Of a DNA stretch of 64,000 bases, positions 1 through 7,785 are shown piece after piece; the first letter of the stretch is position 1; each line of letters begins with the position of its first letter. Source of the stretch: Vibrio sp. ES.051. Lineage in GTDB: Bacteria; Pseudomonadota; Gammaproteobacteria; Enterobacterales; Vibrionaceae. The stretch is from positions 124,001 through 188,000 of the forward strand of contig NZ_PDJL01000003.1 of assembly GCF_002563795.1 (NCBI RefSeq), given 5' to 3'. The notes below the pieces were generated by a model that saw only the letters and a list, made by a program, of their open reading frames with translations, did not search any database and was not told where the DNA came from. Made by a program: the position numbers and the translations under genes.

Positions 1-194
1 AGCAAATGAATACATTAGCGCGTATTTGTATGAAAAGTCTGCGCAAATTAACACTTTTGTTATTTAAATGAGCAAAAATGTTTTTCTATTGGTTCGTTGA
101 CAAGACTGCTAAATCATTAGGTGTCTAATGAAATTCCCTTAGTCGCAGTTCGTAACAACGTGTATGACACGATTTTTGCAAACTTAGATTGTTA

Positions 195-224
195 GCATAT
201 GCCAACAATATTATTGGCATATGC
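195..224. promoter_or_regulatory. Palindromic operator upstream of the DUF134 gene
   Basis: An 11-bp perfect inverted repeat, GCATATGCCAA (195-205) and its complement (214-224), is separated by 8 bp. Each arm also contains the self-complementary GCATATGC. It lies about 40 bp before the start of the DUF134 helix-turn-helix gene. The spacing and symmetry fit a dimeric repressor or activator site, and autoregulation by the DUF134 protein is the simplest inference. Confidence 0.6.
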
Positions 225-264
225 CATATTTGAGCGTAAGTTGACGTGATGTTTTAGAGGAATA

Positions 265-558
265 ATGATGGCAAGACCAAAGATAGAAAGACGAATATGC
301 GGACGCGCTGCACACGATTGTTTCAAACCTAATGGGGTGCCATTCTACCAACTGGAACAAGTTGTCATATTACCAGAAGAGCTGGAAGCTTTGCGCTTGG
401 CAGATTTAGAAGAACTTAGTCAACAACAAGCGGCAGATCAGATGGGGGTATCGAGACAAACTTTTGGTAATACAGTAAAAAGTGCGCGATTAAAAGTCGC
501 AAAAAGCTTAGTTGAAGGTCATGCGTTAGTTTTTCCGAATGAGGAGTCAAACTTATGA
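265..558 (+). CDS. DUF134 family DNA-binding protein
   Basis: A 97-aa protein of the DUF134 family. The N-terminal ARPKIERRICG and FKPNGVPFYQL stretches and the central EALRLADLEELSQQQAADQMGVSRQTF stretch (a helix-turn-helix, about residues 40-70) are typical of the family. The family is often found next to NifX/NifB-type or MRP-type proteins and is presumed to regulate them. The start is ATG 265 or ATG 268, both served by AGAGG at 256-260. Its stop overlaps the start of the next gene by 4 bp (ATGA), so the two are translationally coupled. A palindrome lies just upstream. Family assignment is strong; the regulatory role is inferred. Confidence 0.85.
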   Translation: MMARPKIERRICGRAAHDCFKPNGVPFYQLEQVVILPEELEALRLADLEELSQQQAADQMGVSRQTFGNTVKSARLKVAKSLVEGHALVFPNEESNL

Positions 559-1055
559 TTTATGCGGTTCCTAATGATGGTGAGCGAGTGGCAAACCATT
601 TTGTTAAAGCGCCATACATTGCAATTTGTTCTGATACTGACGGAATATTAAAAAACTTAGTGAACATCGCTTCGATGCCACAATCTGGCTGCCACGCGAA
701 GTCTCAGCTGATTCAGTCATTACAAGAGTACAATGTGGATGCCGTTTTAGTGCGTAATATTGGTGAACGAGCGCTGGAAAAACTGCTTCGTGATGGCACA
801 CAAGTATTCAGGCTGTTAACCCGTAGCTCGTTAGAAGATGTTCTCGGAGTATCAAGAGAGCGATTGACTGATCGATCTCAGGGCCGTCCTTCTACAAACC
901 ATAAGAAAAAGGGTGGATGTGATTCATGCCGCTGTGGTGGCAAAGCAACGAAGCCTTCACTGCTAGCTCGGCCAAAACAACTCGATACCGCGTTCACCAT
1001 GAAATCTAGCCCAGCTATACTTAGTTTACGGGCTTCTGTTCATAAGGCAGATTAA
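555..1055 (+). CDS. NifX/NifB-type dinitrogenase iron-molybdenum cofactor domain protein
   Basis: A 166-aa protein whose first 100 or so residues match the NifX/NifB C-terminal fold (iron-molybdenum cofactor biosynthesis domain). It opens with MIYAVPNDGERVANHF, and later has the SGCHAKSQLIQSLQEYNVDAV and NIGERALEKLL segments. In nitrogen fixers this fold binds Fe-S or FeMo clusters, but no nif genes are present here, so the protein is probably a stand-alone cluster or metal carrier. The C-terminal third is low in structure and has a Cys-rich patch (GGCDSCRCGG, near residues 117-126) that could bind metal. The gene is coupled to the DUF134 gene by a 4-bp overlap and is followed after 1 bp by a NqrM-like gene, so all three are probably one mRNA. 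Confidence 0.8.
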   Translation: MIYAVPNDGERVANHFVKAPYIAICSDTDGILKNLVNIASMPQSGCHAKSQLIQSLQEYNVDAVLVRNIGERALEKLLRDGTQVFRLLTRSSLEDVLGVSRERLTDRSQGRPSTNHKKKGGCDSCRCGGKATKPSLLARPKQLDTAFTMKSSPAILSLRASVHKAD

Positions 1056-1056
1056 T

Positions 1057-1266
1057 ATGGTGTGGTTATTTACTTTTATTGGTTTTCTCGCGATTATTTT
1101 GTTGATGTCACTTGGGGTGATCTTTCACAACAAACGTATTCAAGGCAGTTGTGGTGGCTTGAATCATGTAGGCGTTGATAAGGTGTGTAATTGCGAAACC
1201 TCTTGTGCAGAGTCAGAGCGTCGTTTATATCAAATTTCTGAGCCTAACTCGTCGCCTGAGCGTTAA
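1057..1266 (+). CDS. NqrM-like (DUF539) iron-binding membrane protein
   Basis: A 69-aa protein with one N-terminal membrane helix (about residues 3-23) followed by a cysteine motif SCGGLNHVGVDKVCNCETSC. That motif is the hallmark of the DUF539/NqrM family. NqrM is needed to mature the Na+-translocating NADH:quinone reductase, where its cysteines are thought to deliver iron to NqrD/NqrE. Vibrios carry nqrM next to the nqr operon, so this copy beside a NifX-type gene is probably a paralogue with a related iron-delivery job. It starts 1 bp after the previous stop. The family call is by motif recognition; the specific partner is unknown. Confidence 0.75.
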   Translation: MVWLFTFIGFLAIILLMSLGVIFHNKRIQGSCGGLNHVGVDKVCNCETSCAESERRLYQISEPNSSPER

Positions 1267-1647
1267 ACTTTTTCGCCCATTAAGATCATGCTTATATCAA
1301 CGAAATATACCTACTGATTTGTGGGCTTTCTCCCGAGACCAGTAGGTTAACCACGTTTCTCCCAATCCATTTTGCTAAAGCGACTGTAGTCACAAACGTT
1401 TTCAGGTGGCTTTATCTTGCCTATTTCGTGGGGCTGCGCATTGCTAGGGGATTGCCTATCTTTAGTCATTCTTCAGTTGGCGTAGTGACGCGTGACAAGA
1501 ATAAGAAGAATGAAGAGAACACCGAAACCCAAAAATGCAATCACAGGGTTAAAAATTGCCGTAAGGGTCTAAATTTTACACTGGTACTTTGGCCCATTAT
1601 CAGTTCCGTTCTACGCTTAATATTCGATTTAAAAAAGGAGAATCAAG
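1267..1647. other. Intergenic region with possible hairpin and hydrophobic minus-strand frame
   Basis: No convincing gene on the plus strand. A hairpin-capable pair, CCTACTG (1310-1316) and CAGTAGG (1340-1346), follows the NqrM-like gene but has no T-run, so terminator function is weak. On the minus strand 1473-1568 encodes a strongly hydrophobic open stretch with no ATG of its own. A possible start lies in another frame at 1597. Confidence 0.4.
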
Positions 1648-1842
1648 ATGGCTGTCATTAAGCAGGATATTCCCAATCGTGTAACGGTTTACCATGACAA
1701 TGTCGAGCAAGAACAAGAGCTGAAAAATGCGATGCTGCCGGAAAAACCGCGTTACTTTAACGGTGCTCCAACTTACAGAGCGAGCAGTGTCGAAGAATTT
1801 GAAAGTAAAATCAGTCAGATCGGCTTGTCTCTAGACAAGTAA
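1648..1842 (+). CDS. Small conserved-looking hypothetical protein (64 aa)
   Basis: A 64-aa soluble protein starting MAVIKQDIPNRVTVYHDNVE. It has an excellent ribosome-binding site (AAAGGAG about 7 nt before the ATG) and is closed by a strong terminator at 1861-1885, so it is very probably real and monocistronic. It has no membrane segment, cysteine motif or recognisable domain. The C-terminal half (EEFESKISQIGLSLDK) looks helical. No function can be assigned. Confidence 0.7.
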   Translation: MAVIKQDIPNRVTVYHDNVEQEQELKNAMLPEKPRYFNGAPTYRASSVEEFESKISQIGLSLDK

Positions 1843-1860
1843 ATTTCCTTGGATACTTAA

Positions 1861-1895
1861 AGCGCCCTCATCTCATGAGGGCGCTTTTGTTTTAC
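1861..1895. terminator. Rho-independent terminator, usable in both directions
   Basis: A 10-bp perfect stem AGCGCCCTCA (1861-1870) / TGAGGGCGCT (1876-1885) with a 5-nt loop is followed by TTTTGTTTT. It ends the 64-aa gene and lies between it and the convergent EF-G-like gene. Confidence 0.85.
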
Positions 1896-1921
1896 CTGCC
1901 AAGGATTGAGACTGAGGAAAG

Positions 1922-3946
1922 TCAGCTTTGCTGAGCACGACTTTGGCACACTTGTTGTTGAATGGCGGGTGGGGCTGGTTCGTAGTGACTCAAGGTCATA
2001 CTAAAACTGCCTTCACCACCTGTGATGGAACGCAATCGTCGCGCGTAATCTTGCAGTTCGTTCACTGGGGATTTGGCTTTTAGGACGGTAAAGTGACTGT
2101 CAACCGGCTCTGTGCCCTCTATCAAACCACGATTACCAGACAAGTCACCGGTCACATCCCCAACATTGGCTGTAGGGATATGCAATTCCATCTGCACGAT
2201 CGGTTCAAGTACGATTGGATCTGCATTGCTAATCGCCTCTAAGAAGGCTTTTTTACCTGCTATCACAAATGCAATTTCTTTTGAATCGACAGAGTGGTAT
2301 TTGCCGTCGTAAACGGTGACTTCAATATCTTTGATGGGGTTACCAGAAATTGCACCTTCTTCTACTGCTTGCATGATGCCTTTTTCAACCGCAGGAATAA
2401 GCGCGGTCGGAATTGCACCACCGACAACTTTATTGATGAACTTAAAACCTGAACCACGCTCCAGTGGGCGCACTTTTAATTGAACTTCACCAAACTGACC
2501 CGCTCCGCCACTTTGTTTTTTGTGTCGATAACGACCTTCAGCTGGTTTGGTGATGGCTTCGAAATACTCGACGCTAGGCTGACAAGTTTCAACATCAAGC
2601 TTATAGATGTTGGCCATCTTTTCTAATGCCACTTTGAGGTGGAACTCTCCTTGACCGCTAATGATGGTTTCGTTGGTTCTGGCGCGATGCTCAATGCGCA
2701 AAGAGGGGTCTTCACTGGCAATCTTATTCAGCACATCACTCAGCTTTTGCTCATCGCCACGTTTAACGGGTTTTAAGCGCAGAGCGTACATGGAGTCTGG
2801 GAAGTTTAATGTTTTCAGTTCTACGCCGTCTTCTGCATGGGAGTCATGGACAATGGCATCAAATTCAAGATCATCGATTTTGGCTAACACACAGAAGTCG
2901 CCGGGCAGTGCGCGAGAAATTTCCATCCTGTCTTTGCCTTGGAGCTGGTATAGGTGCCCAACTTTAAATGCTTTGTTGTTCTCACCAAGGTAGAGTTGAC
3001 TACCTGCGTTAATTTCGCCTTGATACACACGCAAGTAAGCAAGTTTCCCCATGTACGGATCAACACTGATTTTATATACGTGCGCAACGGTATGTTCTAA
3101 CGTTTCACAGTTTACTTTGATTCTTTGACCGTTCTTCTCCAGCATTGGCGGGTTGCCTTCGTTTGGCATCGGCATGATTTCTGCTAACGTTCGCAGGAGT
3201 AAATCGACGCCTGCCCCGGTTTGTGCAGAGACAAAACAAATAGGGATAACGTGGCCAGTTCTCAGGGCTTCTTCAAATGGGTCATGCAGTTGCTCGGCAG
3301 TCAGTTCTGAGCCTTGTTCCAAATACAGGTCCATTAATTCTTCATCAACTTCAATGACTTGGTCAATTAAGGTTTCATGGGCTTCGTCGACTCCAGCCAA
3401 TAAGGTGTCTTGCTCTAATTCAGGTTCAAAATAGCAATCGACAACCGACTGACCATCGGTAGACGGTAAGTTAATTGGTAGGCAGCTATCCCCAAAATGC
3501 TCAACAATACTTTCCATCAATTTTTCTAATTGATTACCGTGATTGTCGAGCTTATTGATGATGATCATCTGACACTTTTTTTGCTCGTTGGCAAAGGCGA
3601 ATAACCGGTCGGAAGTTTGGTTGAGGGGCGTTTGTGGGTCGATGACAAGAGCCGAAGTTTCTACAGCAGGAAAAATACTGATCGTGCGGCCGAGTAATTC
3701 GTTTTGCCCCGGCGTATCGATAATATTAAGCCGATGTTTGTTCCAGCGAAGTGCGACTGGGGTGGCCTCGATACTGTGTTGATATTGAATGGATTGTGGG
3801 TCGAAATCAGTAACGGTATCGCCTTTTTCAACACTACCTAAATGACGTGTTGCATCGCAGGTATAAAGCAGTTTTTCTATCAGAGTGGTTTTACCGGTTC
3901 CCGTTTGACCGACAAAAGCGATATTGCGAATGTTATTAATAGGCAT
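1922..3946 (-). CDS. EF-G-like translation factor GTPase (EF-G paralogue)
   Basis: A 674-aa member of the EF-G family. The start is placed at 3946 because GGAGGC lies just upstream of MPINNIRNIAFVGQTGTGKT; a longer frame to 4021 lacks this support. The P-loop GQTGTGKT is near residues 14-21, switch II is IIDTPGQNE and the guanine-specificity motif is NKLD. Downstream come the EF-G domains II-V, including SGQGEFHLKVAL and a C-terminal domain near LEPIVQMEL. The switch II histidine of canonical EF-G (DTPGH) is glutamine here. The protein is about 30 residues shorter than housekeeping EF-G and the switch regions diverge, so it is the secondary 'EF-G-like/FusA2' type, not the main translocase. 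Its exact function is uncertain. It appears to be monocistronic. Confidence 0.85.
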   Translation of the reverse strand: MPINNIRNIAFVGQTGTGKTTLIEKLLYTCDATRHLGSVEKGDTVTDFDPQSIQYQHSIEATPVALRWNKHRLNIIDTPGQNELLGRTISIFPAVETSALVIDPQTPLNQTSDRLFAFANEQKKCQMIIINKLDNHGNQLEKLMESIVEHFGDSCLPINLPSTDGQSVVDCYFEPELEQDTLLAGVDEAHETLIDQVIEVDEELMDLYLEQGSELTAEQLHDPFEEALRTGHVIPICFVSAQTGAGVDLLLRTLAEIMPMPNEGNPPMLEKNGQRIKVNCETLEHTVAHVYKISVDPYMGKLAYLRVYQGEINAGSQLYLGENNKAFKVGHLYQLQGKDRMEISRALPGDFCVLAKIDDLEFDAIVHDSHAEDGVELKTLNFPDSMYALRLKPVKRGDEQKLSDVLNKIASEDPSLRIEHRARTNETIISGQGEFHLKVALEKMANIYKLDVETCQPSVEYFEAITKPAEGRYRHKKQSGGAGQFGEVQLKVRPLERGSGFKFINKVVGGAIPTALIPAVEKGIMQAVEEGAISGNPIKDIEVTVYDGKYHSVDSKEIAFVIAGKKAFLEAISNADPIVLEPIVQMELHIPTANVGDVTGDLSGNRGLIEGTEPVDSHFTVLKAKSPVNELQDYARRLRSITGGEGSFSMTLSHYEPAPPAIQQQVCQSRAQQS

Positions 3947-4278
3947 AGAGCCTCCTTGCAAGATGACGTGAAAAAAACCATGGGTTCTTAGACAAACGTT
4001 TATATCCGTCCTACCTGTCACTCCAAGTAGTTTGGGTATATCAGCTCACGAACTGCATTGGAGTCGGGCGGGATTACCGCCTGTTCGTCTTCCATGTCAT
4101 TTTCCGGATGACTCTATACATATAACCACCTCAATGGAGAATTATAATATTAGCATGCCGTAATCACCGTATAATTTATGTGACTTATTTCATTATGCGG
4201 TGGATTGTTTCTTAATCGAGATCATAAACTTAGAGGTTCTGTCTAGTAGGTACAAGGTTCACTGAGTTTTTAGGTAGG
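3947..4278. other. Intergenic region with structured leader and degenerate Vibrio-type repeat
   Basis: This is the 5' flank of the minus-strand EF-G-like gene. Between 4021 and 4045 is CCAAGTAGTTTGGGTATA, matching the tail of a short repeat seen elsewhere in the window. Next to it GGCGGGATTACCGCC (about 4067-4081) can form a small hairpin. The spacing suggests an old repeat copy that may now lie in the leader mRNA. I do not recognise a known riboswitch. Confidence 0.35.
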
Positions 4279-5271
4279 TTAGTTGGAGAGAACGATTTCG
4301 CCCTCACGATAAACTAAGCTCGGTTCAACATCTTGACCCAGTAACACTGGACCATCGAGGTCGACCACACTGGCTTGTGCCGCGATCGGCAGTGCCGCGC
4401 GCATGGCAAGTGAGGTTCCGAGCATACAGCCTGACATGAGGTGAAAGCCGAGCTTTTGCGCCTCTTCAGCCAGTAGTAATGCTTCGGTTAGTCCCCCAGT
4501 TTTATCCAACTTGATGTTGACCATCTCATACTTGCCGACAAGTTCGTTTAATTGCTCTTTGGTGTGACAACTTTCATCGGCACACAGCGGAATGGGATGA
4601 GAAATGTTGGTTAACACATCATCACTGTCTTTCGGCAAAGGCTGCTCAATCATGGTGATATTTAATGGTGTGAGCTGAGTGAAAATGGCGGGTAAATCGA
4701 GGTGTTGCCAGGCTTCGTTTGCATCTAAAACGATGGTTGTTTGGGGAGACACGTTACGAACGGCGGTGACGCGTTCGATAATCTGCTCGCCATCGAGCTT
4801 CACTTTCAGCAGTTTAGCGCCTTTGAGCAAATAGGCTTGCGCCTGCCTTGCCATGGCTTGAGGTGTGTCGATGGAAACCGTCATGGCGGTCACAATAGAC
4901 GTGGGTAGCTCAAATAAGTCATTAAGCTGTTGTCGGTGATTCAATTTGGCGAGTAGATGCCACAGCGCGCAATCCAACGCGTTTCTTGCTGCGCCGGCGG
5001 GTAATATTGATTGAAGTGTTGTTTTGATGGATGCTACATCGGCTTCTCCCTTAGGGGATAAAGCTTGTAGCTCGTGCGCAGCTTGAGAAATCGCTTTAAT
5101 AACTGACTCAACCGACTCGCCATAACGAGAGTATGGCGTACATTCGCCTTGGGCGGTCACGCCTCTGTGCTCAATGGTTACACGGACGACGTGACATTCT
5201 GCCCGACTGCCGCGAGCGATGCGAAAGGGGGTCGTCAACGCAATCGTCACGGGCTCTACATGAATATTCAT
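4279..5271 (-). CDS. dgcA: Enolase-superfamily racemase/dipeptide epimerase, probable N-acetyl-D-glutamate racemase DgcA
   Basis: A 330-aa enolase-superfamily protein of the L-Ala-D/L-Glu epimerase subgroup. Catalytic residues are visible: the KxK pair K156/K158 in KVKLD, metal ligands D183 (LDAN), E209 (MIEQP) and D232 (CADES), and the opposite-face K254 in NIKLDK. The start at 5271 (MNIHVEPV) is chosen because the longer frame to 5379 runs into dgcN. It lies 14 bp downstream of dgcN on the same strand. In marine proteobacteria the DUF1611 + epimerase pair is known as DgcN/DgcA. There DgcN acetylates D-glutamate and DgcA racemises the N-acetyl product so that it can enter L-glutamate metabolism. 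By sequence alone, a muropeptide L-Ala-D-Glu epimerase role remains possible. Confidence 0.8.
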   Translation of the reverse strand: MNIHVEPVTIALTTPFRIARGSRAECHVVRVTIEHRGVTAQGECTPYSRYGESVESVIKAISQAAHELQALSPKGEADVASIKTTLQSILPAGAARNALDCALWHLLAKLNHRQQLNDLFELPTSIVTAMTVSIDTPQAMARQAQAYLLKGAKLLKVKLDGEQIIERVTAVRNVSPQTTIVLDANEAWQHLDLPAIFTQLTPLNITMIEQPLPKDSDDVLTNISHPIPLCADESCHTKEQLNELVGKYEMVNIKLDKTGGLTEALLLAEEAQKLGFHLMSGCMLGTSLAMRAALPIAAQASVVDLDGPVLLGQDVEPSLVYREGEIVLSN

Positions 5272-5285
5272 TTCACTGCTGTTCC

Positions 5286-6290
5286 TTAAATCGTAAGAAT
5301 GTTGTCTGCCACAGTATCGACACCAAAACGAACTGGGTCGGTAACGGGGATACGATATTGTCCGCTCCAGTCTTGGCATAGCTGCCGCGCATCCTGTTCA
5401 TCGATCGCCGACGTGTTTAAGCAAATCCCAACCAGCTGCGCTTGTGGGTTGGTGAGTCGTGCCGCTTGGAGGTTCGCTGCTATGGCCTGCTCGATGGTCG
5501 GCAGATTCGCATGTGGTAAGTTGCGAATGTGCGCACGACCAATCTCATGACACAGTACCAGTGCATCGGCTTGCGCACCGTGAAGTAAACCTAAACTTAC
5601 GCCAGCAAAAGACGGGTTGAATAGTGACCCTTGCCCTTCAATAATGTCCCAATCGTGATTACTAAACGTCGGGCTAATCGCTTCTACCGCACCGGAAATG
5701 AAATCGGCGACCACAGCGTCGATGGAAATGCCGCTACCCGCGATGAGGATTCCGGTTTGACCCGTGGCTTGGAACTCGGCGCGGCAGTTTTTGCGGCGGA
5801 GTGCACTTTCTAATGCTAAAGCGGAGTACATTTTTCCTACGGAGCAATCTGTTCCTACCGTCAGTACTCGTTTGCCTAATCGTGCTTTACCATTACCGAC
5901 TTTAAGCGGCGCATCATAGTGGCGCACATCATGCAGTTTGGTGAAACCGCGCTGTTCGAGTTGAGAAAGAGGCGCAAACTCAGTTAGACGTTGGTGCATC
6001 CCAGATGCGATTTCAAATCCCATTTCAGCCGCTTCGGTTAATGTGGCCTGCCAAGTTTTGGGGATCACGCCGCCAGGGTTTGTCGTACCAATGACAAGCG
6101 TTTTTGCACCTTGTTGCTGCGCTTGTTGCAACGTCATGTCTGTGAGACCAAGCGATACGGTTTCTGACGTTAAGCGGAGTTGGCCTAGGCAAATATCAGG
6201 ACGCCATTGATGGATGCCACGTGCCGTTTTTGCTGCGAGAGGGTCGGTGACATCACCAAGAAAAAGTAAATAAGGTTGAGCAATTTGCAT
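5286..6290 (-). CDS. dgcN: DUF1611 protein, probable D-glutamate N-acetyltransferase DgcN
   Basis: A 334-aa DUF1611 family protein. The start at 6290 (MQIAQPYLLFLGD) has AAAGGAA 7 nt upstream; an in-frame ATG at 6314 adds 8 residues without a better site. A P-loop-like GTDCSVGK lies at residues 146-153, followed by ATGQTGILI and IIEGQGSLFNPSF, all typical of the family. It is followed within 14 bp by the epimerase dgcA and preceded by a same-strand LysR gene. Based on the published DgcN/DgcA pathway, it should acetylate D-glutamate on nitrogen. The family call is secure; the reaction is inferred from the gene pairing. Confidence 0.8.
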   Translation of the reverse strand: MQIAQPYLLFLGDVTDPLAAKTARGIHQWRPDICLGQLRLTSETVSLGLTDMTLQQAQQQGAKTLVIGTTNPGGVIPKTWQATLTEAAEMGFEIASGMHQRLTEFAPLSQLEQRGFTKLHDVRHYDAPLKVGNGKARLGKRVLTVGTDCSVGKMYSALALESALRRKNCRAEFQATGQTGILIAGSGISIDAVVADFISGAVEAISPTFSNHDWDIIEGQGSLFNPSFAGVSLGLLHGAQADALVLCHEIGRAHIRNLPHANLPTIEQAIAANLQAARLTNPQAQLVGICLNTSAIDEQDARQLCQDWSGQYRIPVTDPVRFGVDTVADNILTI

Positions 6291-6378
6291 GAGAGTTCCT
6301 TTTATCATCTGCATTGCTCATTAAGCTAGCGGAGCTAACCAAAGAAACCGAATGCTTATTTGTTGCTTGGGTATAATG

Positions 6379-7272
6379 CTAAGTTATAGGCTGCTCAATG
6401 CGTTGTTTTAGCGAGGAGATAAATGCTTTGGTCGCGATTGATTGTGGTGTGTGTTCGGCAAACAATATCGAAACAGAGAACGAGATAGTCGGAGAGAGCG
6501 TGTACACCGAAATCGCATCATCAGCGCGATATTGCCGAGCGGTCCAAGGGTCAACGATGGCGAATCCTGCCTGATGCTTCACCAGTTCTGCCGCGGCTGA
6601 ATAGCTGCGTACGGTAATGTCATGTTGAGGGTGTTCTTGACGGGCCGATAAGGTTTGATGCAAGAGCAATCCAAGTGGATCACGACTATCTAAGCCGATA
6701 ATGGGCATATTGTGCGCGATGATAGTCTCTAAACTCATTGATGCAGGCGTCGTTTTCAGTACGCCTTGCGGTGCTAATAAAACTAACTGTGTTTTGAAGA
6801 GCGTATCACTCAAAATCGCTGGTGGTGTTTCTTCTCCAAAAGCGATGGCCACGTCCAGTTCGTGCTGGAGTAACCCCGCGCATAGCTCGTCTTGATTCGC
6901 AGTTAATAGATCAAATGAGATGCCTTGTTCTTTAGATAATAAGGCGATCGTTGGCGCAAGCAAGTGTGTGGCTAAGACGGGCGGTGCTCCGACTCTTAAG
7001 TGTTGTTTCCCCTGCTTAACTTTATTGGTGAGAGAGCGAAATTGTCCCAGTTGCTGGTAGACCTTTTCTGCTTCTGGCAATAATGTTTTAGCTTCATGGG
7101 TTGGTACTAATCGCCCTTTGACTCGTTCAAAAAGAGTCAGTTTGAGCTGCTGCTCAGTGTGAGCCAAGATGCGGGTAACATTAGGCTGAGAGACATGTAA
7201 CAAGCGGGCTGCAGCGGAGACTGTCCCAGTTTGCATAATGGCGTAAAAGACTTCTAGTTGCCTCAAGTTCAC
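6379..7272 (-). CDS. LysR-family transcriptional regulator (candidate regulator of dgcNA)
   Basis: A 297-aa LysR-type regulator. The winged-helix domain occupies residues 1-60 (MNLRQLEVFYAIMQTGTVS, then LHVSQPNVTRIL as recognition helix), followed by a periplasmic-binding-protein-like effector domain (about 90-290). It lies 88 bp upstream of dgcN on the same strand, which makes it the obvious regulator of D-glutamate catabolism. The same-strand arrangement is less usual than the divergent layout of most LysR genes. Effector unknown. Confidence 0.85.
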   Translation of the reverse strand: MNLRQLEVFYAIMQTGTVSAAARLLHVSQPNVTRILAHTEQQLKLTLFERVKGRLVPTHEAKTLLPEAEKVYQQLGQFRSLTNKVKQGKQHLRVGAPPVLATHLLAPTIALLSKEQGISFDLLTANQDELCAGLLQHELDVAIAFGEETPPAILSDTLFKTQLVLLAPQGVLKTTPASMSLETIIAHNMPIIGLDSRDPLGLLLHQTLSARQEHPQHDITVRSYSAAAELVKHQAGFAIVDPWTARQYRADDAISVYTLSPTISFSVSILFAEHTPQSIATKAFISSLKQRIEQPIT

Positions 7273-7376
7273 GACGAGCTTCCTTCCCTTAATTTGAACT
7301 AAGTTAGGATACCCAAGCGATTACTTAAGTGGTAGTCGTAAAGTGTGTGATCAGCTTAGATAACGAAGCCAGCACT

Positions 7377-7772
7377 CTATTCTTTGTCGAAACTGTCTAC
7401 CACAATCGCACCCATAGAAGCGGGCATTGTGATCACGATGATCCGTTTTATGGCGACCACAGGGTCAGTCATAAGCGGTAGTTTATCAAGGCAAAATAAT
7501 ACTAAAGCGACCACTACAGCGGTGATCAAGTAAGCGATGACGACGCGGAAAACAAAAATCCACACCCGGTTTTTGATATGGCTTTGAAAGACGCTTTGGT
7601 AAGCGAAAAAGCTAAGGAAAATGACAGAAAGGCTTAACAGCATGAGAAGGTTCACCATCGGTAAGCTTTCTCCTAGTCGCCACGCTTCTTCGGAAAAAGA
7701 AATCGGGACGGCAAGGGCGAAAGCACCAACCAAGACTTGGCTGGCGTCCTCTAGGTTAAAGTGGCTACTCAT
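7377..7772 (-). CDS. DUF2391-type integral membrane protein
   Basis: A 131-aa membrane protein with about four hydrophobic segments (residues 12-27, 40-60, 70-95 and 105-125). The opening LVGAFALAVPISFSEEAWRLGE and the closing TMPASMGAIVVDSFDK match what I know as the DUF2391/TIGR02587 family of putative integral membrane proteins. No catalytic motif is visible. It follows the TPR membrane-protein gene by 13 bp on the same strand and is probably cotranscribed with it. Function unknown. Confidence 0.65.
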   Translation of the reverse strand: MSSHFNLEDASQVLVGAFALAVPISFSEEAWRLGESLPMVNLLMLLSLSVIFLSFFAYQSVFQSHIKNRVWIFVFRVVIAYLITAVVVALVLFCLDKLPLMTDPVVAIKRIIVITMPASMGAIVVDSFDKE

Positions 7773-7785
7773 GCTGTTAATTCCA

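Noticed and set aside
1428..1661. A 77-codon plus-strand frame before the 64-aa gene
   Set aside because: No ribosome-binding site and a Lys/Asn-rich, low-quality composition; it overlaps the well-initiated 64-aa gene.
4067..4081. A known riboswitch in the leader of the EF-G-like gene
   Set aside because: Only a small GGCGGGATTACCGCC hairpin is visible; I do not recognise a known riboswitch core.
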